This document shows, one piece after another, positions 31,746 through 44,118 of a DNA stretch of 64,000 nt (the stretch's first letter is position 1; the number at the start of each line of letters is the position of its first letter). Source of the stretch: Lonicera japonica (taxonomy: Eukaryota; Streptophyta; Magnoliopsida; Dipsacales; Caprifoliaceae); contig CM038466.1 in the NCBI GenBank assembly GCA_021464415.1, positions 54,168,013 through 54,232,012 of the forward strand. Reading direction: 5' to 3'. The notes beneath the pieces are model-generated. The model had not been told where the DNA came from. It did no database searches and saw nothing but the letters and a program-made list of their open reading frames with translations. A program made the translations under genes and the position numbers.

Positions 31746-33869
31746 CACCTTTTGGAGTTTGCCAAATATAGGCCCTTATATAATTTACAAAAAATGTTAT
31801 TTCCCGATTCTTTTGCATAATTTTTTTCCAAACAAGCCCTATTTTTCAATATCCCGTGTATATTTTTAGATGGAACAATAAAATACTAAGTGGGGTAGAA
31901 AAATAAATTAGTATGTGCATTAAAGATAACTCAAAACTAATAGACGATGGATTTTTGTTAAGAGATAATGGGTGTGATCGAGAAGAAAAGATTTTAGACC
32001 ATTTTTTACGTTCTTTTAATTTGGACTTTAACTTTTACAGGAGTGAAGAATAATAATGTTGGTGTATCCAAGAACACCTCTTAAATAATTGATGAGCTAA
32101 AAAAATAACCAATGTCAAATAGTACAACATCACCTAATAAAAATAAAAAAGACTGTTAAATAAACCTAGTTTAATTCGCACCATATTTAATAAACATCAA
32201 ATAACTTTACTAAAAAATGTGAAGCATGATATTAATTGCGGTTCTTTCTCTCAGCAGTTCAAGTTTTTGGGAGACATACTTCTTAATATGGTATTAGAGC
32301 TTGTTGTCAGAAGGTCCAAGGTTCAAGTCTTAATACCTCCGTCCCCAATATGTTAATCTTGAATCTGCTTGTTATGCATAATCATGTTCTGGTCTGTTTT
32401 TCACGTCCGAATTTATGAATTCGTACATGAAGAAAGGTATTAAGCAAGATATTCATTATAATTGACGCGCCGAAAATACTTCCATGCTTAGGTACCCAAG
32501 TGCAGGTTGTCAAGTTATAATACTTGGTAAGTCCAAGTGTCGAACCACAAGGATAGTCGGAAAGACGATGTGGTGATTACGAGTCCAAGGTTTTGTTAAG
32601 GGAATTTAATTGGTTGATTTTAGTTGTTGATTTTAAAGTCTTGCAATAAAAATTAAAATGATGTAATAATAGATGAGAAAAGGCTAAGGCATTATAGAAT
32701 TCATTTGTTTTGCAAAGTTAAGTAAAATCAATCTCATTCAAAGTTCTCAATGCAATTCCTAAGTGTTGAATATTTTACCCATTTCTAAGCAAAAGGGTGT
32801 GGAGCAAAAGCAACCCATTCCCATATAAATGCCATATAAAGAAAAGGTGTAAGAAAATATCAACACAAGTGTATCTCTCATTTTTATCTTGTGACAAAGG
32901 GTGTGAAGCAAGTGCAACCCATTCCCATATAATATCAACCAAGATTCAAACTTAAAATACACAAAAAGAAAAGGCATAAATTTAAGCTAGGCATTTAAGA
33001 ACTCATTGTTAGTTTCCCCTAGGCAAATGACTTGATTATGAAAATGGCCAACTACAAGGAGTTTAGCTCAATAAATCATAACATTTCATTTGTCTAAGAT
33101 TGGGAGGTCTAGGTGGAGGTCAAACCGTCCTATATAGACTTATTTGATAAATACAAATTGAATCCTTAAAATGATTAATGAAGTTGTTTATGACATAAAT
33201 TTAAAAGATCCTCTTTGGCAATACTTTAACTAAGATGATGATGAGTCTTAAAATCACATAAAGTGTAGAAAGCACTCAACATATCATTAAAGTATTAAAA
33301 GATTAAAATCTCAAATTTATGGTGTTTCTATGAATATTCAAAGACTAATCATGCTTGGCAATGAAAAGTATCTCATTCAAAGAAAGAATGAACATAGGCT
33401 AGTAAGAAATACACAAGTGTATCATTTTCTCATTAATGCTTGAGATCTATGTATACAAGGCATACAAAGTCAAGTCATCATATGAAAATTATCTTACTAG
33501 CTTATGAATGGTTGAAAAAAATGGAGAAGATGAAGGATTCAAAAAGTATTTAACAATACTAACAATGGAATGAGAATTGAACTTACATAATTAATGCATT
33601 GCAAACTTCATCTTTTAGCCTTAGCAAAGAAATTTACTCCATAATAAATGTAGAGACAAGAATTATAAAAGTGAACTCCATTTCTCTCTCTAGAAAATAA
33701 AACTATTACAAGCTCTCTATAAATTGAGAAATGAGAAGTAATAAAAGTGTTCTCTCCAACACAACAATGAAGACTATAAATAGGAGAGTTGTGTTGGATG
33801 CTAAAATAATAAACAATGCTTTTTTTTTTATATATTTTTATTTTAATTGTTTATTTTTGGTGGAGAATT

Positions 33870-34137
33870 CCACTTTCTTGGATGCTCTTTGGTCACATGG
33901 AGAATTCCACTTTCTCTCTTTAATCACATGGACATGGAGACTTTCTTTCTTGGATGCTCTTTAATCACATGGACATGGAGACTTTCTTTCTTGGATGCTC
34001 TTTAATCACATGGAGACTTCCACTTTCTTGAATTCTTTTTGCCCATGGAAAATTCCACTATCTTGAATTCTTTTTGTCCAAGGAAAATTTTCACTATCTT
34101 GAATTCTTTTTGTCCAAGGAAAATTTCAATATTGTAT
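33870..34137. repeat. Minisatellite inside the Ath-E LTR
   Basis: Degenerate tandem units of about 30-45 bp built from cttggatgctctttaatcac, atggagactttc and gaattccactttcttg. The same array is in the other LTR (about 42885-43120). Confidence 0.7.
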
Positions 34138-34148
34138 TAAATACAATA

Positions 34149-34400
34149 CTCCCTCCGTCCCAAATTGCTAGTCCCTCTTTCCTTTTTTGGATGTCCCAAA
34201 ATAAATGTCCACTTTCTATAAAAGTAAATACATACCTATTTTGCCCTTTTGTACTTTCACTTTTAAAGTAAAAGTTTTGAATAAAGTAAAGGGTAAAATA
34301 GGAAAGCCTATGAAAATTAAGCTAAAAAGTGTAATGATGATGTTGGGTCCTTAATAAGTTAGGTTCTCCAAAAGGGACTAGCAATTTGGGACGGAGGGAG
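34149..34400. mobile_element. Stowaway-type MITE in the Ath-E 3' LTR
   Basis: 252 bp with terminal inverted repeats ctccctccgtcccaaattgc and gcaatttgggacggagggag, flanked by TA on both sides (34147-34148, 34401-34402). The other LTR shows the empty site (acaatatttctt, about 43135-43145). No coding capacity; moved by a Tc1/mariner-type transposase. The CTCCCTCCGTCCC end is the classical Stowaway terminus. Confidence 0.95.
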
Positions 34401-34584
34401 TATTTCTTAAAATCTAAAGACACCAAAATAAACACAAAAATATGCCTTTCCAAGTATTGTTAAATACAAAAGTGCTACGAGACTAATCGCGAAATAAGTT
34501 GGCAAACCGAGTAGTTTTAGAGAAATAAACGCGTCAAACAACTCCGAAAATGAGCAAATGAATGACAATATTAAGCGTTTATCA

Positions 34585-35967
34585 AATCCTCCCGACTTAT
34601 CTCTTGCTAGTCCCTTAGCAAGCAAAATAAAAATAGATATCTATAATATCCGAAAATGCATTGATAAAATGCACTAAGCCATTTTAAAATTCCCAAGTTC
34701 CCTTAGAAGACGAGGTTTGTCTCGTGAAGGTTTACAGTGATGATACCTACAAACATCAAAAGTTTGATCATGGTGAATGACGAGAATGATGATTTCAAAA
34801 GTTCAATTTGCAAAGCTTATAACATTACTATCACTATTTCTAGACTTGTGGGATTTTGAATGACTATCTAAATTGCTTATCTCCTTTAGAAACTTAACCC
34901 ATACTTCCCTTTAATCACATGCTAAGCCTTATATTAGCAAAATTCTCATTTAAACACAAAGAGTTTTGATCATTAGAGATGGAAGAGGAATTTCCTTCAA
35001 AAACGAAAGTTTCAAATTTTTGTCCATTTCTAAGCACTTTTCTTATATTTTCTTGGAATTTTCGCTAAACTAGTTCAAGGCGGTTTTCATCTCTATGGGG
35101 GGCAGCAGACTCACTATATAAAATTTGACAGTTTATGCTTATTTATTAAGCTTGAAGGAAGCTATTCACCCTTTCCCATATGGTAACCTTTACCTATCCA
35201 TAATATTAGACAAAGAGACTTATGATTTAGTCAAGTGAAGCTTTAAGTCAATATTAGGATTAAAAGTCATCCAAGTTTTTCAAAGTGCCATGCATTTGTC
35301 CTCTCTATTGGAGGATCTTTTCGAAAAAACTTTCATCAATTTTGGACAAGAATTTCCTCTTCACAAAATAAAAATTACTCTAAGTGTTACGAAAGAATTT
35401 CTCTACTTGAAGCATTTTCACATTTTAAGGGACGTTTCTAGGGTCATGAATCTAATTGAAGTAAAGCAAGGTAGATTATCACTCAAAATTCCATCTAGAT
35501 CATGGAATTCATGCCAATAGCTAATGAACTAGTCATCATCATTTTTTTTATCATTCATCCTTCATCATTTTTCAAACTTTCAAATATTTTTTTTTAAAGC
35601 TCTAAACACATGAAAAATTCAGAAATTGAAAAGCCATTAAAGTTTAAGTACATTACCCCCCAACTTGAAGAACGCATTGTCCTCAATGTGAAGAGAACGA
35701 GAAATTGGCATTCTCCCATTTGGCTTTTTGATTTTCATGAGGAAAAGAGAGCTATTTTTCAAAGCAAAATTACTATATGTACACAATAACAAAAACAAAC
35801 GGGTTAGAATTAGATAAAACATAACATACATGCATTACAACCACATTTCAATCCTCATATCATGTTTATCAAACCAAACCCAAAAAGGAAGGAAAGAAAA
35901 TAAAGCAAAATTTTTTTTTTTTTTTTCTTTTTTTTTATAAAAGTATATACAACATCACCTATACTTG
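34585..35967 (-). other. Ath-E region between pol and the 3' LTR
   Basis: About 1.4 kb where some Athila elements have an env-like ORF. None is visible; the longest frames are short and unrecognised. The purine-rich stretch before the LTR on the minus strand (gtcgggaggatt, about 34585-34596) is the probable polypurine tract. A T-run of about 19 bases lies at 35911-35929. Confidence 0.6.
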
Positions 35968-37571
35968 TTAGGTATAGGTCGGATCTTCAAGAGTGGTGGA
36001 CTCCTCTTGAGGTGGGAATTCCAAAAATGGCTTAAGGCGTTGTCCGTTCACTTTGAACACAAAGCCAGTTTTGGGAATACATGTTGAACAATATATGGGC
36101 CGGTCCAACGTGATTTCAGCTTTCCTGGAAAGAGATGCAAACGCGTGTCATAAACTAGAACTTTGTGCCCGAGTTTAAATTCTTTTCTTAAAATAGATTT
36201 ATCATGAAAAAATTTTGCACGTTCTTTGCTTATCTTAGCATTTTGGTATGCATCCCTTCTTAATTCCTCCAACTCCTCAAGTTGTAACTTTCGGTTGCTT
36301 CCGACATTTTCAATATCAAAATTCATCATTTTAATTGCCCAAAATGATTTATGTTCCAACTCAACGGGAAGATGGCAAGGCTTACCATATACTATCCGAT
36401 AGGGAGACATTCCTAAAATTATTTTAAAAGCTGTACGGTAAGCCCAAAGTGCATCGTTAAGACGCAATGACCAATCCTTGCGATTTGGATTTACCGTCTT
36501 TTCAAAAATTTGCTTTATCTTCCTATTGGCAAGTTCGACTTGGCCATTGGTTTGCGGATGATAAGCGAGTGATACTTTGTGATTTACGCCATATTTTTGC
36601 ATTAAAGATTCAAAAGGTTTGTTGCAAAAATGAGTACCACCATCGCTTATAATCGCTTTGGGAGTGCCAAACCTTGCAAAAATATTTTCTTTTAAAAATC
36701 GGATCACCACTTTGTGATCATTTTTCTTGCAAGCTTGGGCCTCTACCCACTTGGAAACATAATCAACCGCTACTAAAATATAAAGGTTACCGAAAGAGGA
36801 TGGGAATGGTCCCATGAAATCGATTCCCCAACAATCGAACACTTCAATCACCAAGATTGGATTAAGCGGCATCATGCTTTTTCTTGTGATCCCTCCTAAC
36901 ATTTGGCATCTTGGGCAAGATTTGCAATGTTGGTAGGCATCTTTGAACACTGTTGGCCAATAAAGGCCACTTTGCAAGATCTTGGCGGCCATCTTTTTGG
37001 TCGAGAAATGTCCACCACAAGCTTCATTATGACAAAAGCTTAGAACTTTTTCGAACTCATCATTGGGAATACATCGTCGAATGATTTGATCTGCCCCATA
37101 CTTGAACAAGTATGGGTCATCCCAATAGAAACGGTTGACCTTGAACAAGAATTTCCTTCGGTCTTGGGCATTCCAATGGCTGGGCATCTTTCCGGTGACA
37201 AGATAGTTCACGATATCGGCATACCATGGTGAAGAAGAGATTGTGAATAGTTGCTCATCCGGAAAAGAATCTTTAATAGCACTCTCTTCAATGTGGTCGG
37301 TGAATGAAAGGCGAGATAAATGATCCGCCACCACATTTTCGACACCCTTCTTATCCTTTATGAAAAGATTGAATTCTTGTAGGAGAAGAATCCATCTTAG
37401 AAGCCTTGGCTTTGCATCTTTCTTTGTGAAAAGATACTTGAGGGCCGCATGATCGGTGAAAATGACAATAGGTGACCTAATGAGGTAGGACCGAAATTTG
37501 TCGAGGGCAAAGACAATAGCCAAGAGTTCTTTCTCGGTGGTGGTGTAATTCATTTGAGCCTCATTGAGAGT
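35968..37571 (-). pseudogene. Ath-E RNase H and integrase part of the polyprotein
   Basis: Follows a TGA (37572-37574) in the same frame. The 501-codon open part 36048-37553 has RNase H ([29 protein letters not shown]), integrase zinc residues H175/H182/C213/C216, and catalytic D245 (GIDFMGPF), D304 (ISDGG) and E340 (NGQVELANR), the last two 35 residues apart as expected. It ends with the [20 protein letters not shown] region. A one-base shift near 36060 moves the last part ([12 protein letters not shown]) into another frame, which ends at 35968. Catalytic residues are all present. Confidence 0.9.
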
Positions 37572-40500
37572 TCAGCTCGCATAGTAAATGACCCCGGGCT
37601 TTTTGTCCTTTCTTTGGCCGAGGACCGCCCCCACAGCGTAATCGCTTGCATCGCACATGAGTTCGAATGACAAACTCCAATCGGGGGTTTGCATGATGGG
37701 TGCGGTAGTGAGCATGTGCTTGAGTTTTACAAAGGCTTCTTCACATTCCTCGGTCCATTCAAATGGGGCATTTTTCAAGAGCAACTTGCACATGGGTTTA
37801 GCAATGGTGCTAAAATTTTGAATGAACCTTCGGTAGAATCCGGCATGCCCCAAGAATGAGCGAACATCCTTGATTGACTTGGGGGTGGGGAGCTTTGAGA
37901 TAATTTCAATTTTTGCCTTGTCAACTTCGATTCCCTTCTCCGAAATAATGTTCCCTAAGACAATGCCCTTTGTCACCATGAAATGACATTTCTCCCAATT
38001 AAGAACAAGTTGTTTCTCAATGCACCTTTCTAAAATCTGCTCAACATTCAACAAACAATTATCGAATGACTTACCGTAAACGGTAAAGTCATCCATAAAT
38101 ACCTCTAAGGTCTTTTCCACCATGTCACTAAAGATACTTAGCATGCACCTTTGAAAGGTTGTTGGTGCATTGCACAACCCAAATGGCATCCTTCGATATG
38201 CAAAGGTACCAAAGGGGCATGTGAAGGTGGTTTTCTCTTGATCATTTAAATCAATCTCAATTTGGTTGTACCCAGAGAATCCATCTAAGAACGCATAAAA
38301 TTCATGCCCGGCTACTCTTTCGAGTGTTTGGTCCAAAAATGAGAGCGGAAAATGATCTTTACGTATTACTTCATTAAGCTTACGGTAGTCAATGCACACT
38401 CGCCACCCGGTGGTGACTCTTTGGGGTATTAATTCATTTTGTTCATTTTTTACTACTGTAAGCCCGGATTTATTTGGTACAACTTGGGTTGGACTCACCC
38501 ATTTGCTATCGGAGATCGGATAAATGATTTTTGCATCTAGCAATTTCAATACCTCATTTCTTACAACTTCTTGCATATTTGGGTTCAAGCGGCGTTGAAA
38601 TTGTCTAGATGGTTTAGCATTTTCTTCCAAGTGGATTTTGTGAGTGCAAATTAAAGGATTAATCCCTTGGAGGTCAGCTAGTGTCCAACCAAAAGCTTTC
38701 TTATGTTTATTAAGCATACTTACCAACCTCACCTCTTGCTCTTTTGAGAGTTCGGAAGAGATTACCACAGGGTAGGTTCTGGAAGCACCTAGGAAAACGT
38801 ACTTCAAGTTACTTGGCAATGGCTTGAGCTCCATTTGTCCCTCAAGCTTTAGTGTTGGATCGGATGTGCTCCCCTTTTGCTCCTTCGGATCTTGAACCTT
38901 ATCATCAAGTAAGGAAAACACTTGCAAAGACTCATCGAATTCATTGGAAGTGGTTAGATTCTCTTCCATTGAATCCAAATCGTAAGTATTATTAAAATGA
39001 TCTTGAACTAATGACTCTATCATGTTCACATGTTCACTTTCTTCATCAAAATCATTTTGTTGTTTGCTTAAAGAGAACACATTTAGCTCAAGAGTCATGT
39101 TTTCAAAAGCCAATTTAACAATTCCATTCTTGCAATTAATGATGGCATTAGATGTGGCAAGAAATGGTCTTCCTAAAATGACAGGAATTTCATTAGCGGG
39201 ATTTGCTACCGGTTGCATATCAAGAACAATGAAATCAACGGGAAAGTAGAATTTATCAATTTGCACAAGAACATCCTCTATTATCCCTCTCGGTATCTTA
39301 ACGGAGCGATCCGCTAATTGAATTGTCACTTTGGTGGGTTTCAAATCTCCTAACCCCAATTGTTGGTACACCGAAAAAGGAAGCACATTAACACTAGCTC
39401 CCAAATCAAGTAAAGCATTCTTTATGCGACAATTGCCAATTAAACATGAAATGGTTGGGCAACCAGGATCTTTGAATTTTGGAATACTAGTGCCTTGCAT
39501 GATAGAGCTGACTTGCTTTGTCATAAATGTTTTTTTCTTAACATTCAACCTTCTTTTTGTGGTACACAAATCTTTGAGAAATTTAGCATATGAAGGTATT
39601 TGCTTGACCGCGTCAAGCAATGGAATGTTGATCTTGACTTGCCTAAACACATCAAGAATTTTGGTGTTGCGATTTTCCTTAGGAGGTTGATTTAACCTTT
39701 CGGGGAAAGGGACTTTGATGTTATTTCTGATTTTTTCTATGTCCTCTTTCTCATTCCTCTTTTCCTCTTCTTTTTCCCTCACATTCTTTTCTTCTTCTAC
39801 TCCTTCACTTGGTGTTGACTCGGCTATGTCCACCGGCGTTTGGGCCTTAGGAACTATAGTTTTGTCAATCATCTTTCCATTTCTAAGGGTTGTGATGGAT
39901 TTCAACTCCTCTACATTCCCACTCGACTCCCCTTCAACTATCATGGCTTGCCCTCTAGGATTAGCTATTGGTTGGGCTGGAAACTTTCCTTTTTCTTGGG
40001 TTGCTAAAGCGGTGGTGAGTTTGGACATTTGAGTTTTCAAATCACTAACATCTCTATTGGTTTTGTCTACAAACTGCCGCAAAAGAGTCTCCAAATTTGA
40101 ATTTGGGTTTGGGTTTGCTTGACCAAAAGAGTTGTTTTGGGGTGGAGGTGGTCTTGGTTGGTAGGAATTTGCATTCGAATTTTGATGAGCATTTTGATTT
40201 CCCCCGCAACTAAAATTAGGATGGTTCCTCCACCTTTCATTGTACCTTTGAGAAAATGGGTCATTGTTTGGCCTAGAGTATGAGTTCATAGCATTGATTT
40301 GTGAGGGACTTTGAAGGACCTCTTTGAAGGCCGGAATTGTGTGACACTCCTCCGTGGAATGTCCCACCTTCTCACAAATGACACACAATTGACTTGATGA
40401 CACTACATTGACATCTCTAAGCTTGTTTGTCTCTAAGGCCTCTACCTTCTTAGACAATTGGAACAACCTTACCCCCATGTCATCATCATTGGATATTTGG

Positions 40501-40622
40501 TACAACCCACCCTTTCCCAGAGGTTTGGCCTTAGGTTCCTCGGTATAGGTGTTCCAATTTTGGGCACCTTCCGCCAATTCATCAAAATACAACAAGGCCT
40601 CCTCAGGACTTTTACTCAAAAA
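37572..40622 (-). pseudogene. Ath-E gag C-terminus, protease and reverse transcriptase
   Basis: 1015 open codons. Zinc knuckle CVICEKVGHSTEEC at residues 79-92; Gln/Asn/Pro-rich then charged linker to about 300; aspartic protease with DLGA at 405-408 and ILGRPFL at about 481-487; reverse transcriptase about 670-930 with FMDD at 841-844; start of RNase H (Asp990 in MCDASDYAVGAVLG). It is cut by a TGA at 37572-37574, right after VIYYAS. At that position the family usually has Arg, and CGA to TGA is a single transition. Otherwise intact. Confidence 0.92.
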
Positions 40623-41360
40623 TTAACCATTACACATGGTCTCTACAAATGTACGCATTTTGGGAGTAAGAGATTCGTAAAAATAGCTTACAAGGCTCCA
40701 TGTTTCGTGGCCATGGTGAGGACATGCGTTTAAAAGTTCCTTGTATCTTTCTCAACACTTGTAAAAACTTTCATTTTCTTTTGGCAAAAAATTGGATATT
40801 GCCCTTCTCAAAGCGTTGGTCCGATGGACGGGAAAGAATTTTTTCAAAAACTCCGATTGAAGTACTTGCCAAGACCGAATAGATTGCGGTCTTAGAGCAT
40901 TCAACCATAATTTTCCTTTATCTTTTAAGGAGAAAGGAAAAAGTTTTAAACGCATTACTTCCTCATTGGTGTTTGCCTCACGAAACGTGGAGCAAACTTC
41001 CTTGAAATCTTTCAAATGTAAGTACGGATTTTCAGATTCCATACCATGAAAAGAGGGGATATGTTGAAGCATACCTGGTTTGAAAGAGAATGTTCCCGCT
41101 TGTCCGGTGGGGAGAATGATGCAAGAATTAGACGTCGTCCGAGGTGGTTGAAGATAATCCCTCATTGTTCGAACCGGAGGTTGGTGATTATTGTTTTCTC
41201 CGGTATTTGACTCATTATCCTCGTCAGCCATTTCGGAGGGAGTAGGTGAAGGACTAGGATGCCTTGGTAGTGGTTGGCCTCTTGGTGGACTTATGCGAAG
41301 ATCAATGTACAAATTTCCGCGCATAAGCCCGGAAGGGTGATCTCGAATAAAATTTTCCAC
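40623..41360 (-). pseudogene. Ath-E gag, N-terminal part, with two stops
   Basis: Starts at ATG 41358-41360 (MENFIRDHPSGLMRGN). Residues about 90-202 carry the gag core: PGMLQHIPSFHGMESENPYLHL, LFPFSLKDKGKLWLNAL and the ENESFYKC block. A TGA at 40752-40754, where the family has Trp, and a TAA at 40623-40625 break the frame; translation in the same frame continues into the next segment. The region is otherwise well preserved. Confidence 0.85.
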
Positions 41361-41470
41361 CTAAAAAAATAATAATAATAAGTAGGAAAAGTAATTTACA
41401 AAGGGAGATAATACTTACAAAGTGAATTTTTTTTTTTTTTTACAAAACTCGTAATCTGTCTTTCGCCGTA

Positions 41471-41488
41471 TCCCCGGCAACGGCGCCA
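41471..41488 (-). other. Primer binding site of Ath-E (Asp tRNA type)
   Basis: On the minus strand tggcgccgttgccgggga, six bases inside the 5' LTR end. This is the well-known Asp-tRNA primer site of Athila and related gypsy elements. Confidence 0.92.
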
Positions 41489-41494
41489 AAAACT

Positions 41495-43322
41495 TGACGC
41501 GCCGAAAATACTTCCGTGCTTAGGTACCCAAGTGCAGGTTGTCAAGTTATAATACTTGGTAAGTCCAAGTGTCGAACCACAAGGATAGTCGGAAAGACGA
41601 TGTGGTGATTACGAGTCCAAGGTTTTGTTAAGGGAATTTAATTGGTTGATTTTAGTTGTTGATTTTAAAGTCTTGCAATAAAAATTAAAATGATGTAATA
41701 ATAGATGAGAAAAGGCTAAGGCATTATAGAATTCATTTGTTTTGCAAAGTTAAGTAAAATCAATCTCATTCAAAGTTCTCAATGCAATTCCTAAGTGTTG
41801 AATATTTTACCCATTTCTAAGCAAAAGGGTGTGGAACAAAAGCAACCCATTCTCATATAAATGCCATATAAAGAAAGGGTGTAAGAAAATATCAACACAA
41901 GTGTATCTCTCATTTTTATCTTGTGACAAAGGGTGTGAAGCAAGTGCAACCCATTCCCATATAATATCAACCAAGATTCAAACTTAAAATACACAAAAAA
42001 AAGGCATAAATTTAAGCTAGGCATTTAAGAACTCATTGTTAGTTTCCCCTAGGCAAATGACTTGATTATGAAAATGGCCAACTACAAGGAGTTTAGCTCA
42101 ATAAATCATAACATTTCATTTGTCTAAGATTGGGAGGTCTAGGTGGAGGTCAAACCGTCCTATATAGACTTATTTGATAAATACAAATTGAATCCTTAAA
42201 ATGATTAATGAAGTTGTTTATGACATAAATTTAAAAGATCCTCTTTGGCAATACTTTAACTAAGAAGATGATGAGTCTTAAAATCACATAAAGTGTAGAA
42301 AGCACTCAACATATCATTAAAGTATTAAAAGATTAAAATCTCAAATTTATGGTGTTTCTATGAATATTCAAAGACTAATCATGCTTGGCAATGAAAAGTA
42401 TCTCATTCAAAGAAAGAATGAACATAGGCTAGTAAGAAATACACAAGTGTATCATTTTCTCATTAATGCTTGAGATCTATGTATACAAGGCATACAAAGT
42501 CAAATCATCATATGAAAATTATCTTACTAGCTTATGAATGGTTGAAAAAAATGGAGAAGATGAAGGATTCAAAAAGTATTTAACAATACTAACAATGGAA
42601 TGAGAATTGAACTTACATAATTAATGCATTGCAAACTTCATGTTTTAGCCTTAGCAAAGAAATTTACTCCATAATAAATGTAGAGACAAGAATTATAAAA
42701 GTGAACTCCATTTCTCTCTCTAGAAAATAAAACTATTACAAGCTCTCTATAAATTGAGAAATGAGAAGTAATAAAAGTGTTCTCTCCAACACAACAATGA
42801 AGACTATAAATATGAGAGTTGTGTTGGATGCTAAAATAATAAACAATGCTTTTTTTTATATATTTTTATTTTAATTATTTATTTTTGGTGGAGAATTCCA
42901 CTTTCTTGGATGCTCTTTGGTCACATGGAGAATTCCACTTTCTCTCTTTAATCACATGGACATAGAGACTTTCTTTCTTTGATGCTCTTTAATCACATGG
43001 ACATGGAGACTTTCTTTCTTGGATGCTCTTTAATCACATGGAGACTTCCACTTTCTTGAATTCTTTTTGCCCATGGAAAATTCCACTATCTTGAATTCTT
43101 TTTGTCCAAGGAAAATTTTAATATTGTATTAAATACAATATTTCTTAAAATCTAAAGACACCAAAATAAACACAAAAATATGCCTTTCCAAGCATTGTTA
43201 AATACAAAAGTGCTACGAGACTAATCGCGAAATAAGTTGGCAAACCGAGTAGTTTTAGAGAAATAAACGCGTCAAACAACTCCGAAAATGAGCAAATGAA
43301 TGACAATATTAAGCGTTTATCA
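41495..43322 (-). repeat. 5' LTR of Ath-E
   Basis: 1828 bp counterpart of 32463-34584, without the MITE. The last bases at the right edge (aagcgtttatca) abut the TSD. Confidence 0.93.
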
Positions 43323-44087
43323 ATAATTTCTTCTTTCAACTCTTTAAACTTTTGAGAAAGATGGCCTTTAACAAAAACAATTATTAAAGAAGCGGAAGAC
43401 TTGCAGCTTTGATAATACAGAATTATTGAGGACGTTGAAGACTTGTCACCATCACTTCTTATGGACAAAAATAAAATAAAATTTATTGAGCAGGTTGAAG
43501 AGAACAAAACTATCTTGTGGACCAACAGAGCTATTAATAATACTGAATTATTGAGGAAGTTGAAGACTTGCCACCATCATTTCTTATGGACAAATTTTTT
43601 TTAAAAAAAATATCTAACTTTAGTTTATACAAGTTTGTCCCACCATAAATTCTTATGGACGAGCAGAGCTGTAAGCATTAAAATCCATTCATTATTGTTT
43701 CCTTCTTGTTTTCTCTCTTCCCAAACCACGTTAGACAAGTAGTGCTGTCATATACTCATATCAATGGTATCAATACATAGACCACAAAAAAAATAAAAAA
43801 TGGTATCAATATATTTGGATAATTTAAAAACAATTAGGCGAATTTTTGTTTCGGAGGTATTTTTGTATTTTTATATGCTTATGTAATATAACTACACTAA
43901 ATCCCAATAAAAATATTATATAGCAATGAGATTTAAATAAAAGGCTAAAGTGCTGGCTTATTAAATTGCAAAAACAAAGGCTCTTGTAGGTCTTGAACTC
44001 ATCACCCAATTTAACAATAAAAGAGCTTTAAACCATTAGAACAAGAACCATTTTGTTAAATCCAAGCCAAACATAAAACATTTTATT

Positions 44088-44118
<31 letters not shown>

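Larger units (their letters stand above)
29092..32462. other. AT-rich intergenic DNA
   Basis: No convincing gene. Holds an imperfect foldback at about 29567-29674, a set of tgcaaacttaactttgca motifs at 31388-31745, and near 32285 a tggtattagagc stretch followed by ggttcaagtc that resembles a retroelement primer site or decayed tRNA-like remnant. A 64-codon frame at 29878-30072 is not recognised and probably chance. Confidence 0.5.
32463..34584 (-). repeat. 3' LTR of Ath-E, carrying a MITE
   Basis: 2122 bp against 1828 bp for the 5' LTR. The excess is explained by the MITE (34149-34400) and an about 38-bp tandem duplication of ttgaattctttttgtccaag plus flank just before it. Elsewhere only scattered single-base differences were noticed. 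A 72-codon frame (32759-32977, minus) exists in both LTRs but is not recognised. Confidence 0.92.
32463..43322 (-). mobile_element. Ath-E: nearly complete Athila-type Ty3/gypsy retrotransposon
   Basis: Perfect TSD ataat at 32458-32462 and 43323-43327. LTRs are 41495-43322 (5') and 32463-34584 (3'); in element sense they read TGATAAACGC...CGGCGCGTCA. The primer site matches Asp tRNA (41471-41488). One gag-pol polyprotein lies in the order gag, protease, RT, RNase H, integrase, which is gypsy order. The Asp-tRNA primer site, DLGA protease motif and pol wording fit the Athila clade. The LTRs are very alike apart from a MITE and a short duplication in the 3' LTR, so the insertion is recent, but the polyprotein has three stops and a terminal frameshift. 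Confidence 0.93.

Noticed and set aside
39022..40032. Plus-strand frames of 75-119 codons
   Set aside because: Antisense shadows of the Ath-E polyprotein.
43145..43525. 126-codon minus-strand frame
   Set aside because: Spans the junction between the Ath-E LTR and flanking DNA; its second half is LTR sequence also open at 34407-34625 without recognisable function.
44015..44052. tRNA-like stretch (gagctttaaaccattagaac)
   Set aside because: No cloverleaf can be drawn; at most a decayed SINE or tRNA fragment.
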